64,000 nucleotides of DNA from Mikania micrantha (taxonomy: Eukaryota > Streptophyta > Magnoliopsida > Asterales > Asteraceae), in the NCBI GenBank assembly GCA_009363875.1, contig CM018693.1, positions 76,744,028 through 76,808,027 on the forward strand. Reading direction: 5' to 3'. This document shows positions 56,130 through 64,000 of the stretch, piece by piece (position 1 is the stretch's first letter; every line of letters begins with the position of its first letter). The translations under genes were made by a program, and so were the position numbers. Below the pieces are notes generated by a model. It had not been told where the DNA came from. It made no database searches and saw nothing but the letters and a program-made list of their open reading frames with translations.

Positions 56130-56684
56130 CTTAGGTTTATAGTTTAAAGTCTTCCACCTTGATTTTGTTATTCTTGAAATACTTGTCGTGTTATGACACC
56201 ATTTATATAAAACATAAGGTTCTAGATTTAATGAGATAACTCACAATCCACCACCTTTGTAATATTTTAGGAAATCCATGCATAACATCCATTAACCTAA
56301 CTCATGTTCTTATTCATATTTTTGAGTCAATTGGGCCGAATTACTCCATTGGGCCGAATTAGATTTGACTTGGGCCGAAGGATTTGGCCGATGTTTGTGA
56401 GCCAAATGATATATCACATGGGCCAATTTGAATTTGCCTAAATCAAATGAGTTGTTGGGCTAGGTTATTCATCATGGGCCACGAAATTTGGACTAAACCG
56501 ATCCAATTCCAGCGAACCTCCCATGGTGTCTGCGAACCTTATGGTTCAAATGGAGGTTCGGCCGTTTAAGCTCTGAAAGGGGTTGCTGCTCATGGGTTCA
56601 GCTGAGTAGTGGGTTGGTGACTAGGGTTCGGTGGTCTCAAAGGGGTTCGTGGTTATCAGATTCGAACTCCCTAGGTTCGGCTAG
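56130..56684 (-). repeat. Gypsy LTR fragment, left of the gag-only element
   Basis: Minus-oriented LTR text with CATTGGGCCGAATTA motifs and a short GGTTCG cluster (56510-56684), similar to 3900-4700. It continues across the inserted element at 62746. Its left end is cut by the element 2 LTR. No gene is present. Confidence 0.75.
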
Positions 56685-57194
56685 TGTAGATTTGAAGAAT
56701 CGATCACGAAATTCTACGATTCGATTATAAATGTGCGGAATCCGTTTACAACTAGATTTGAATCAACAATGACAATGTAATAGATCATGAATCTGAATTA
56801 TTCATTGATATCCAAGTGTTTACAAACAATAAACGTGAAAATACAACACTTGAACGATCAAAAGAAACACAGATGAAGAGAGTCTTGATCTTGAGCTTGA
56901 GAGAGAATTTGACTTTGTGTGTGTGAATTGTAAGCTCTAACCTCCAAGTCTACCACCTTCTCTCTATATATAGGTTTCATAGGTTTGCCAATAGGTTTGC
57001 CAAACCTATAGGTTTGCCAATAGGTTTGCCAAACCTTAAACCATGTGACCACCAAACCTTTTAGCCATCAATCATAGCCAAACCTTCTTGGATCTTTAGC
57101 CGAACCCTTAATCATATTCAACAGACTATGATTTCATATACAACAAGCCAGGTTCACACATTAAATGCAGCTTCACACAGAAAATGCACTAACA
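56685..57194 (-). repeat. 3' LTR of the gag-only element (510 bp)
   Basis: In element sense TGTTAGTGCATTTTC ... GAATCGTAGAATTTCG ... AAATCTACA. It contains CCTATATATAG (56964-56973) and alternating GGTTTGCC / GGCAAACC repeats able to fold back. It is nearly identical to the 5' LTR apart from repeat-number changes and a 10-base indel (GTAAGCTCTA). Confidence 0.92.
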
Positions 57195-57306
57195 TACTCC
57201 CCCTTGAACCTTGCTGTTGTATATGCTCAAACATTTTGTGCATCGGGGAACATATATGCATCAACATACTCCCCTACAACCTTGCTATCAACATACTTCC
57301 CTTCAG
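57192..57306 (-). other. Polypurine tract and two upstream look-alikes
   Basis: The working PPT is AAGGGGGAGTATGTT (element sense) at the LTR border, 57192-57206. Two further strings, GTAGGGGAGTATGTT (near 57264-57278) and AAGGGAAGTATGTT (57291-57304), each followed by TGAT and AGCAAGG-like text, repeat the same join upstream. Confidence 0.7.
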
Positions 57307-59023
57307 TTGTAGCTGTTATATTTTCACACAGAAAATACATCAGTCTCTTTGTTTCTACTTCACCCTCTCAATCTTAATTTCATTCTCTCTCTCTCTCTCC
57401 CTCTCTCTCCATCTTATGTCTTTCTTTTTCAAGATTCACTTGCTGAGGACTACAGTGATATCTTCAACACACAGATCTTCATCACTCTTATCACCTGCAT
57501 CAGTTGATACATAATCAAAACTAAATCTTTTGCTTCACATGTGATCATACTAGATACCTCATCACAATTCCAATTTCTCTTTGTCACTTATTAACAGTAA
57601 ATCAATTATAGTGTTTACAAAGAATTAGTAAGTCACATCGGATAGTCTAAAAGAAAATAGAAGAAAATTTTTATGAATTTTTTCAATGATTTGAATAAAC
57701 TCCCCCTAAAGCTATGAATTGCAAAATTGTATATCCTAGAATCCTACAAAATTTGTATTCTAACTAAAAAATAAATATGTTTTTGATGAGAAAGATCCAA
57801 ACATGAGATCATATTGTAATCATACTTCAACATTACTTATTGATTGTTAATGAGATTTATTTAGTCGATGCACAAGCCTAGGACGATTGCCAGTATATGG
57901 ATCCACTTTAAGTCTTACTACTTGTTGTGAATTTGAATTAATTAAAACCAATCACAAGACTTTGTGTTCCCCACTCACTTGAACACATCCCCACTTTGTG
58001 AAACATCAACCAACAGCGATGCCATTGTAAATTATAAGTTCAAATTCTTGATTAGTTTGATCATGCAAAAATAAAGCAGAATATCTTTTGTGAAATAACA
58101 AAGTGTAAAATAAAACAGAATGTTCAAAATCCGGTAACAAGATTGATACTTCCGTATACGCAGATGAAACCAAGATATTGAACCAAAAAATAATTTAAGT
58201 TCAAAACCTAGCAATCAAACTGATACTTCCGTATACACATAGAATGCCCAAGTTCTAAACAAACCAAGAAAATAAAAGCAGAATGTCCAAAATATAGCAA
58301 TCAGGTCGATACGTAAGTATACGCAGAGAATGTCCATGTTTTAAACTAAAATAAAAGAAAAAAACGAACTCAGAATTTCTTTTGAAAAAGTAACACATGA
58401 TCAAACTAATATATGTACTAATACAATTAGCAATCACTGAGGCAAATGACCACGCACTCAGGACAAAGATCGAACACTGTGTTCTAAGTAATGTGTCCCA
58501 CAAAGAATGATTATGGCATTAGTCTACAGAAATCACAATTAAGTGAAAGACCTACCAACATATCATACTGAGTGCATTGTGATCGCTTTGTATTTGATCT
58601 TGTATGATACAAGTAAGCTTCAGAATGTTACAATGTACAATCATATCTCAAAGATCGGATCGATTTCTCAATTTTCTAATTTTATATTGTTTTTGATTTT
58701 TTAAATTTTACCCCCTAAAATGCTAAAAATGAAAATCTTTTTGATTTTTAGAATTTTATAAGTATATAGAAAAATCAAAATTCCCGGAAAATTGACAACC
58801 GATATGATTTACCATCTTTGTAAAACATTATGATCAATGTGACTTGAAAACATCAAGAAAATATGACAATGTAATTCCAAACATGTCAAGTTCTCCAGAA
58901 TAATATGACAGTTAAAGAATTAGAACGATTTTACCAAATACACGCCAGGAAGTTCCACTATCAATGAGCTCTCCTCCAATTGATAGGTCCTCTTGAAATC
59001 CTCCTGCACACACTCACAAACCA
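57307..59023 (-). other. Non-coding 3' region of the gag-only element
   Basis: Contains a CT-repeat (57385-57412), AT-rich sequence and three imperfect repeats of about 85 bases (near 58140, 58220 and 58305) built around GATACTTCCGTATACGCAGA. No frame resembles protease, integrase or RT. It could be a remnant of pol too decayed to see, or a replaced region. Confidence 0.65.
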
Positions 59024-61546
59024 TTAGATAGCTTTGGTCACCCAAGCCTTCGAGGTCTTGAGTTTTCCATGAAAATCCATATACCGAAATTTAATCCATT
59101 TTCCAGTTGAAACTAAAGAAGTTTCCTTTGAAACTTTGTTTGTTTTTGGTATCCACAACTGTTCCTGTTCAAGTGCATTTTTAAGATAATACTTATCTTG
59201 AATCACTACATTGTTGTTAAACACCAAATTAGTCATTAAAGGTTTTGAAAGTTTCAACTTTTCTTCATCCGAGGCTTTCACAAGTTCTTCCTTGTTTTGA
59301 TTTGGCATTTTATGTCTTTCAGGAATGAACTTTGAAACCTCTGTGACACAAGACTTGGCATTACTAACTTGTCCTTGTAACTCACACAGATAAGGACAAT
59401 TAGCAATGATATGCCCTCTTGTTCCACACTCAAAACATATTCTCCTCTCCACAAACCTAGGAGAATAGTTTTGTACAAACCTATGGTTTTGGTGATTTAC
59501 CACTGGTGAACCATAAACCAATCTTTGATTACTTGTTGAACCCATATGAGTCAAATGTGACTTCTTACCACTTGACGTGAGAGACTCAAAGTTCAACTTT
59601 TCACATCTTGTGGGACTGAGTGAAATCTTGTCTTTGTTCCAAGACTTTGAAGTATCACACTTTGATTCCACTCTGTTTGATGCACATGATGATTTCACAA
59701 CCCATTTTGATTGAATTTGACGTTTAGGTTTTGAACTTGAAAAACCATTTTGTTTTGAAAAATTCTTGTTTTCGTTCTTTGAAAATTTTTTAATTTCAAC
59801 CAGTGGGGTTTTGAAAGAAACTTTCTTTTTGGATGATGATGCAGAGTTTGAAACACATGGTTTCATATCATCAAAGATATTATTGTGAGAATCATCATAA
59901 TCCTTATGTACATCCATCAACCTACATCTGTACAATGTCTCCTCATCATATTCCTCAAAAGTACAATCTTCAATGATCGGAGGAAAATTTTCATAAGCAC
60001 AAAGTGGAGACTTTCCCTTATTGAGAGTGTTATCTATTGAAATTTCACTATCACTTGATTTCTCAATAAGATGACTTGAAGAAATTATAGAATCATGATG
60101 ATTCTCAAATTTGTGCATGATTCTGTCAAAGTCCCTTTTTGCCTTATCCATTTTGATTTTAATTTTATTTACTGCATTTGTCAATTCAACATTTACTTTG
60201 CTCAAAATGTCAAGTTTTTGTTCAGAAACACTTTCATTGGCATTTGACTTTGACAAATCATCAGTCAACATTTGAACCTGTAACTTCAAATCTGCAATCT
60301 GTTTTGAAAATAACTTTTCATTTGATTTTAAATCCATGTATGCTTTATTGCAGTTTGATAAGTCACATTTCAAATTCATGTTTTCATCCTCCAAACTCCA
60401 AATTTTTCCCTCAAGATTTAAACATTTAGAGCATGAGAGTTTAGAAAATGTACCTGAACTTACCTCTTTATCTGAAATGGTATGACAATAGTCTTCACTA
60501 ATGATGGTAGTTGTTTCAGACAAATCATCAGAGGCATCCTCATAAACACTCTCATCCTCTGTTGACACCACTTCAACACTTGAAATTTCATCCTTTGACT
60601 TCAAAACATCATTTTCAGACTTCTTTATCTCACTTTTGATATCAGAATCATCAAGAATGTGTGTATCTTTAGTTACATTACATCTCTTATCTACAACTTC
60701 ATTCATCTGTTTGCTATCTTCAGACATTTCAGTTTCAATTGTTTTATCAGATTCTGACATTGAAAAATCCTCACTCTTCTCTTCATCACTACCTTCCATC
60801 CTCAAATTCACACTTGTCTCAATACAATCTTCAGTTTTCAGATCATCTTCCTTTCCTTCATCAACATCTTCTTTTTCTTTCTCAGCACTCATACTTGCCT
60901 TTAACATGTTTCTTTGTTCATCAATCCACGAGAAATTAACAATTTTCACAATCCATTTTCCAGTTCTCCTTATCTCCGATTCCATTTTATCAACCACATC
61001 TTTGAAGTTTATTAATGTGACATAATGAATAACTTCTGTTTCCTTCATTCTTTCAACAAAATCACTCCATCGATAAGGTAAGAATTGCGTAAACTTCTCA
61101 ACGATTTGCCCATCAGTAACATCAAACTGAAAATATTTCAATTCTTGCATAAATGGTAGAAGACGATCATAAGCATCCTTGATCTTCTTTGCAACATGAT
61201 TGTTATATGCAAGTTGTAACAAACTCCACTTTGCACATGAATGTGGCATTTGTTCAAAATCAGTCTTTTTAATATCTTCAGAAACGATCACCGAAAACAA
61301 GTCACACAATTCTCTTTCTTGATTAAATTCAGACATTTGATCTTCATTCAGTTTTGATGTCCCAAAATTATCATTTGATTTCAGACATGGTTTCTTGTAT
61401 TGTTGGTACAATAACTTCTGGTAATTGTCATCCGCTTTGGTAATAAACGTTTCGAATGTGGATCTCCAGTTCGGATAATTATCCAAATTGTCCAACACAA
61501 GTCCATTGTTAGCCAACCATTCCACATTCCAGTTCTTGTAAGTCAT
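59024..61546 (-). CDS. Gag-like protein with coiled coil and CCHC knuckle, 840 aa
   Basis: The ATG at 61546 gives MTYKNWNVEWLANNG. The N-terminal 210 residues look like a UBN2-type Gag domain (NYPNWRSTFETFI, AYDRLLPFMQEL). Residues about 215-360 are very acidic and serine-rich. About 370-490 form a predicted coiled coil (leucines and lysines at heptad-like spacing). A basic, serine-rich part follows, then the CCHC knuckle CFECGTRGHIIANC at about 704-717 (59397-59438), and a tail ending KAWVTKAI. The frame is uninterrupted, unlike every pol here, so Gag function may be under selection or the insertion is young. It overlaps no other gene. Confidence 0.85.
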   Translation of the reverse strand: MTYKNWNVEWLANNGLVLDNLDNYPNWRSTFETFITKADDNYQKLLYQQYKKPCLKSNDNFGTSKLNEDQMSEFNQERELCDLFSVIVSEDIKKTDFEQMPHSCAKWSLLQLAYNNHVAKKIKDAYDRLLPFMQELKYFQFDVTDGQIVEKFTQFLPYRWSDFVERMKETEVIHYVTLINFKDVVDKMESEIRRTGKWIVKIVNFSWIDEQRNMLKASMSAEKEKEDVDEGKEDDLKTEDCIETSVNLRMEGSDEEKSEDFSMSESDKTIETEMSEDSKQMNEVVDKRCNVTKDTHILDDSDIKSEIKKSENDVLKSKDEISSVEVVSTEDESVYEDASDDLSETTTIISEDYCHTISDKEVSSGTFSKLSCSKCLNLEGKIWSLEDENMNLKCDLSNCNKAYMDLKSNEKLFSKQIADLKLQVQMLTDDLSKSNANESVSEQKLDILSKVNVELTNAVNKIKIKMDKAKRDFDRIMHKFENHHDSIISSSHLIEKSSDSEISIDNTLNKGKSPLCAYENFPPIIEDCTFEEYDEETLYRCRLMDVHKDYDDSHNNIFDDMKPCVSNSASSSKKKVSFKTPLVEIKKFSKNENKNFSKQNGFSSSKPKRQIQSKWVVKSSCASNRVESKCDTSKSWNKDKISLSPTRCEKLNFESLTSSGKKSHLTHMGSTSNQRLVYGSPVVNHQNHRFVQNYSPRFVERRICFECGTRGHIIANCPYLCELQGQVSNAKSCVTEVSKFIPERHKMPNQNKEELVKASDEEKLKLSKPLMTNLVFNNNVVIQDKYYLKNALEQEQLWIPKTNKVSKETSLVSTGKWIKFRYMDFHGKLKTSKAWVTKAI

Positions 61547-62207
61547 ATTTAACTTTTATGTTCAGAACTTGAAAGTTTAACCTCTCAAAACAAAATAGCT
61601 CAAACCTTGTCTTAACGTCCGAATTAGGTCTTGAAACCTATCCCAAATGATCCGGAAAGCCCAAAATAGGTAAACAAGGTTTACTTGAACTTTTAAAATG
61701 GTATATTTCTTGCAAAACTCTTCGAACAAACCTATTAGAGGTTCTCCCAAACCTTTTCATGAACCTTTTGAGGTTTTCACGAACCTTTTGAGGTTTTTCA
61801 CGAACCTATTGAGGTTTTGGCGAACCTAGGAAGGTTTTTGGCGAACCTATGACGTTTTTGGCGAACCTAGAGGTTCCCACGAACCTATTTCTCACGAACC
61901 TATGTAGGTTCGGCTCTTAGGTTCGTCAAAGGTTCGGCAGATCGCACGAACAGATCTGCAAATCACTAAAATGGCTCTAGAATCTTCATTTTTGGGAGTT
62001 AGAAGGCCTATGAGTAGTCAAAATCTTCGTTTTTTCGAGGCGCGTCTTTCTATCGGATCAAAAGTTTCAAAAACTTGATAATTTTTCGTAGATCTTGCTT
62101 TTTATTGACAAAAACGTGAAGAACTTCAAGAACACCTCCAAGATGATGAATTTTCTGATCAAATTACATGAGATTGATGTCCAAATAGTCGTAGAATCGA
62201 GCCTAAT
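61547..62207 (-). other. Leader of the gag-only element with CGAACC cluster
   Basis: Between PBS and ATG. At 61720-61930 the plus strand reads CACGAACC, TTGAGGTTTT and GGCGAACCTA in alternation, about ten CGAACC with TGAGGTTTT partners between them, so AACC and GGTT can pair locally. No ORF of note. Confidence 0.75.
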
Positions 62208-62219
62208 GCTCTGATACCA
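62208..62219 (-). promoter_or_regulatory. Primer binding site of the gag-only element
   Basis: TGGTATCAGAGC on the minus strand, one base inside the LTR end at 62221. It is the tRNA-iMet type. Confidence 0.9.
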
Positions 62220-62220
62220 C

Positions 62221-62740
62221 TGTAGATTTGAAGAATCGATCACGAAATTCTACGATTCGATTATAAACGTGCGGAATCCGTTTACAACTAGATTTGAATC
62301 AACAATGACAATGTAATAGATCATGAATCTGAATTATTCATTGATATCCAAGTGTTTACAAACAATAAACGTGAAAATACAACACTTGAACGATCAAAAG
62401 AAACAAAGATGAAGAGAGTCTTGATCTTGAGCTTGAGAGAGAATTTGACTTTGTGTGTGTGAATTTAACCTCCAAGTCTACCACCTTCTCTCTATATATA
62501 GGTTTCATAGGTTTGCCAAACCTATAGGTTTGCCAAAAGGTTTGCCAAACCTATAGGTTTGCCAATAGGTTTGCCAAACCTTAAACCATGTGACCACCAA
62601 ACCTTTTAGCCATCAATCATAGCCAAACCTTCTTGGATCTTTAGCCGAACCCTTAATCATATTCAACAGACTATGATTTCATATACAACAAGCCAGGTTC
62701 ACACATTAAATGCAGCTTTCACGCAGAAAATGCACTAATA
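62221..62740 (-). repeat. 5' LTR of the gag-only element (520 bp)
   Basis: Matches 56685-57194. The outer terminus is TATTAG instead of TGTTAG, a point change in the otherwise invariant TG. TATATATAG box at 62493-62500. GGTTTGCC repeats number more than in the partner LTR. Confidence 0.92.
62493..62500 (-). promoter_or_regulatory. TATA box of the gag-only element
   Basis: TATATATAG in element sense, followed by AGAGAAGGTGG. It lies in the 5' LTR at the expected distance from the LTR middle; the same box is at 56964-56973 in the 3' LTR. Confidence 0.6.
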
Positions 62741-62745
62741 GCTAG

Positions 62746-64000
62746 CATGAAACTGTTGCAATGATTAGGAAGGTTCAGCTGTTGGTGCAAGGTTCGCAGC
62801 AGGGTTCGTAGCCACATGATGCTAGGTTCGGCCATCATGGGTTCGGTTCAGTAAGGTTCGTAGCTAGGGTTCGTGCATGCAGGTTCGGTTGAAGATGGTG
62901 CTTACTGCAGAAGGTTCGGCGGCCCAAGGGTTCGGCCAATAGCTCACGAACCCTGGTTCACCATCACCATCTTCTTAAAATCCAGCCGCTCCAATGCACT
63001 CCCACCCTTCTGCTGGTTTGATCTAACCTGCGTGGAGGCCGAAGGGAAGCCTAGGGTCAGGTTAGTCATGGTTTTACAGTCGGTTAAAGAGGTGGTCGAC
63101 CAAAGGCTGGGAAAACCCTAGTTTTTCAGATGTTCAAGCTTCTATACCTATATTTCGGCTAGGCAAACGCTCCGATCTGTTGTACTTTCTTGTAGAGGAG
63201 GTTGAGAGCTTCGTTTGGACACCAAGAACGCCCGATTTCGTCCACAAATGAGCAAGTTATGAGGATTTGAAGATGGGTTTTTCTAGAGAGAGGGGGAAAA
63301 TGGTGGAGAGGGTAAAGAGAGAGAGTGAGATGTAATAAATGAAGATAAATGCCCTCATTTAGTCTTTTTATACTCCGGGGTGTTCGGGTTCGTTTCGTTT
63401 GCTCGTTTTTCGTCTCCGTTGCGTTTCCGGCACGCAACGCGTATTTTTACGCATTTTAAATAAAAGGCTTTTATTTGAATTATTTTAAAAGTTGTGATTC
63501 CTAATAAGTATTTAAAATTTGTTTTTCTTAAATTATTATCATTCGAATCGTGTTTCGTTTCCGTTTTGTCAGAACGCGTCACCTTCGCGCGTATTCATTC
63601 TAATAGTCACTCGAACGAACACGACGATGGTTTTGCTTTCTGATTCTTGTTTTTTATCTTTCAGTCATTATTTCAGAATGTTAAACTCACAGATATGTTT
63701 GTGTGAATCGTCACCCACGCAAACACATTGTCAATTCATTATTCTGAAACAACACTGCATTTATGTTCTGAGTTGTGTTTCCTTACTGACGGACTCAACT
63801 AAACGTCCTGTTTTCACATTGTTTTCATACTAAATTATCGGCCATCTGATTCCTGTCATCTATGGATATCAGATCACAACCGACATGTTCTTGTTGTTTA
63901 CTTGAACACTGTTGTTTCTCTTGATTCGTTGTATTAATTGTACTTAGGTTTTCACCTAAACACATACAACTATTGTTTATCGTGAGTTGTTGTACTTACG
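62746..64000 (-). repeat. Gypsy LTR fragment, right of the gag-only element
   Basis: Continues 56130-56684: GGTTCG cluster (62770-62960), CT/GA-rich start region, TATA box, then a U3 with CGAATCGTCACCCACGC-type motifs. The LTR start is not reached by base 64000. No gene is present; the short frames are chance. Confidence 0.75.
63366..63372 (-). promoter_or_regulatory. LTR TATA box
   Basis: In element sense CACCCCGGAGTATAAAAAG, the same block as CCGGGGTATAAAAACCC at 16502 and 35887. Confidence 0.6.

Larger units (their letters stand above)
56680..62745 (-). mobile_element. Gag-only LTR retrotransposon, complete, target duplication GCTAG
   Basis: The element is 56685-62740 (6056 bp). GCTAG at 56680-56684 and 62741-62745 is a perfect 5-bp duplication. 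On the minus strand it has 5' LTR (62740-62221), PBS, a CGAACC-rich leader, one long gag ORF, a 1.8 kb non-coding part with repeats, PPT and 3' LTR (57194-56685). No protease, integrase or RT is present, so it must use enzymes of a relative. The CCHC Gag and LTR size suggest a copia relative; that is an inference. Confidence 0.93.

Noticed and set aside
57128..57514. Frame of 128 codons next to the gag-only element's 3' LTR
   Set aside because: Overlaps the LTR border, PPT repeats and a CT microsatellite; no protein-like features.
1..64000. Host protein-coding genes
   Set aside because: All long frames belong to retroelements; the remaining stretches match LTR or leader sequence of other copies in the window.

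Overview
The window is repeat-rich nuclear DNA from a flowering plant. I see no host gene, tRNA, rRNA or bacterial feature. Nearly everything is LTR retrotransposon sequence: Ty3/gypsy chromoviruses with an Asteraceae-looking pol (Tekay/Del-like), two Ty1/copia lineages and a gag-only element. There is also one Tourist-like MITE and one SINE-like tRNA-derived stretch. The Asteraceae assignment rests on remembered protein resemblance, not on a search.

Layout, left to right. 1-5959: a minus-strand gypsy element (gag-protease open off the left edge, tRNA-iMet PBS, 4.0 kb LTR) inserted inside the gag of a plus-strand copia element. 5960-11275: that copia element (pol with one premature stop, PPT, 3' LTR). 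11276-12058 and 15552-15611: the minus-strand leader of a second gypsy family, split by a 3.5 kb solo LTR (12059-15546, 5-bp duplication CCATG). 15615-16240: MITE with TTA duplication. 16244-20086: two adjacent gypsy LTR segments. 20087-35124: gypsy element 1, whose reverse transcriptase is interrupted by a 10.2 kb minus-strand SIRE-like copia (22625-32849). 35125-37461: its truncated 3' LTR, with a ten-unit hairpin repeat. 37462-41937: inverted and direct LTR pieces of gypsy family 2, with a 2.8 kb solo LTR inserted. 41938-47758: gypsy element 2 (leader, gag-pro, pol). 47757-55043: a 2.63 kb near-identical tandem array of a partly inverted LTR. 55044-56129: 3' LTR of element 2. 56130-64000: a minus-strand gypsy LTR interrupted by a complete 6.06 kb gag-only element (56685-62740, duplication GCTAG).

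The coding regions together give full retrotransposon sets (gag, protease, RT, RNase H, integrase, chromodomain-like tail). All the pol regions are broken by stops or frameshifts. The only long open frames are the edge-open gag-protease at 1-1784 and the gag-only ORF at 59024-61546.

The most unusual signal is a stem-loop module found eight times in the window, in three different retroelement contexts. Its core is conserved (GTGGTGGG...TATGCCCTATAYATA), while its flanking arms differ in sequence between families yet stay complementary. I read this as a covarying, apparently undescribed structured element. Other notable signals are dense AGGTTCG/CGAACCT clusters shared by unrelated elements, a 69-bp target duplication around a truncated copia LTR, and nonsense mutations dominated by TGG and CAG/CGA changing to stops.
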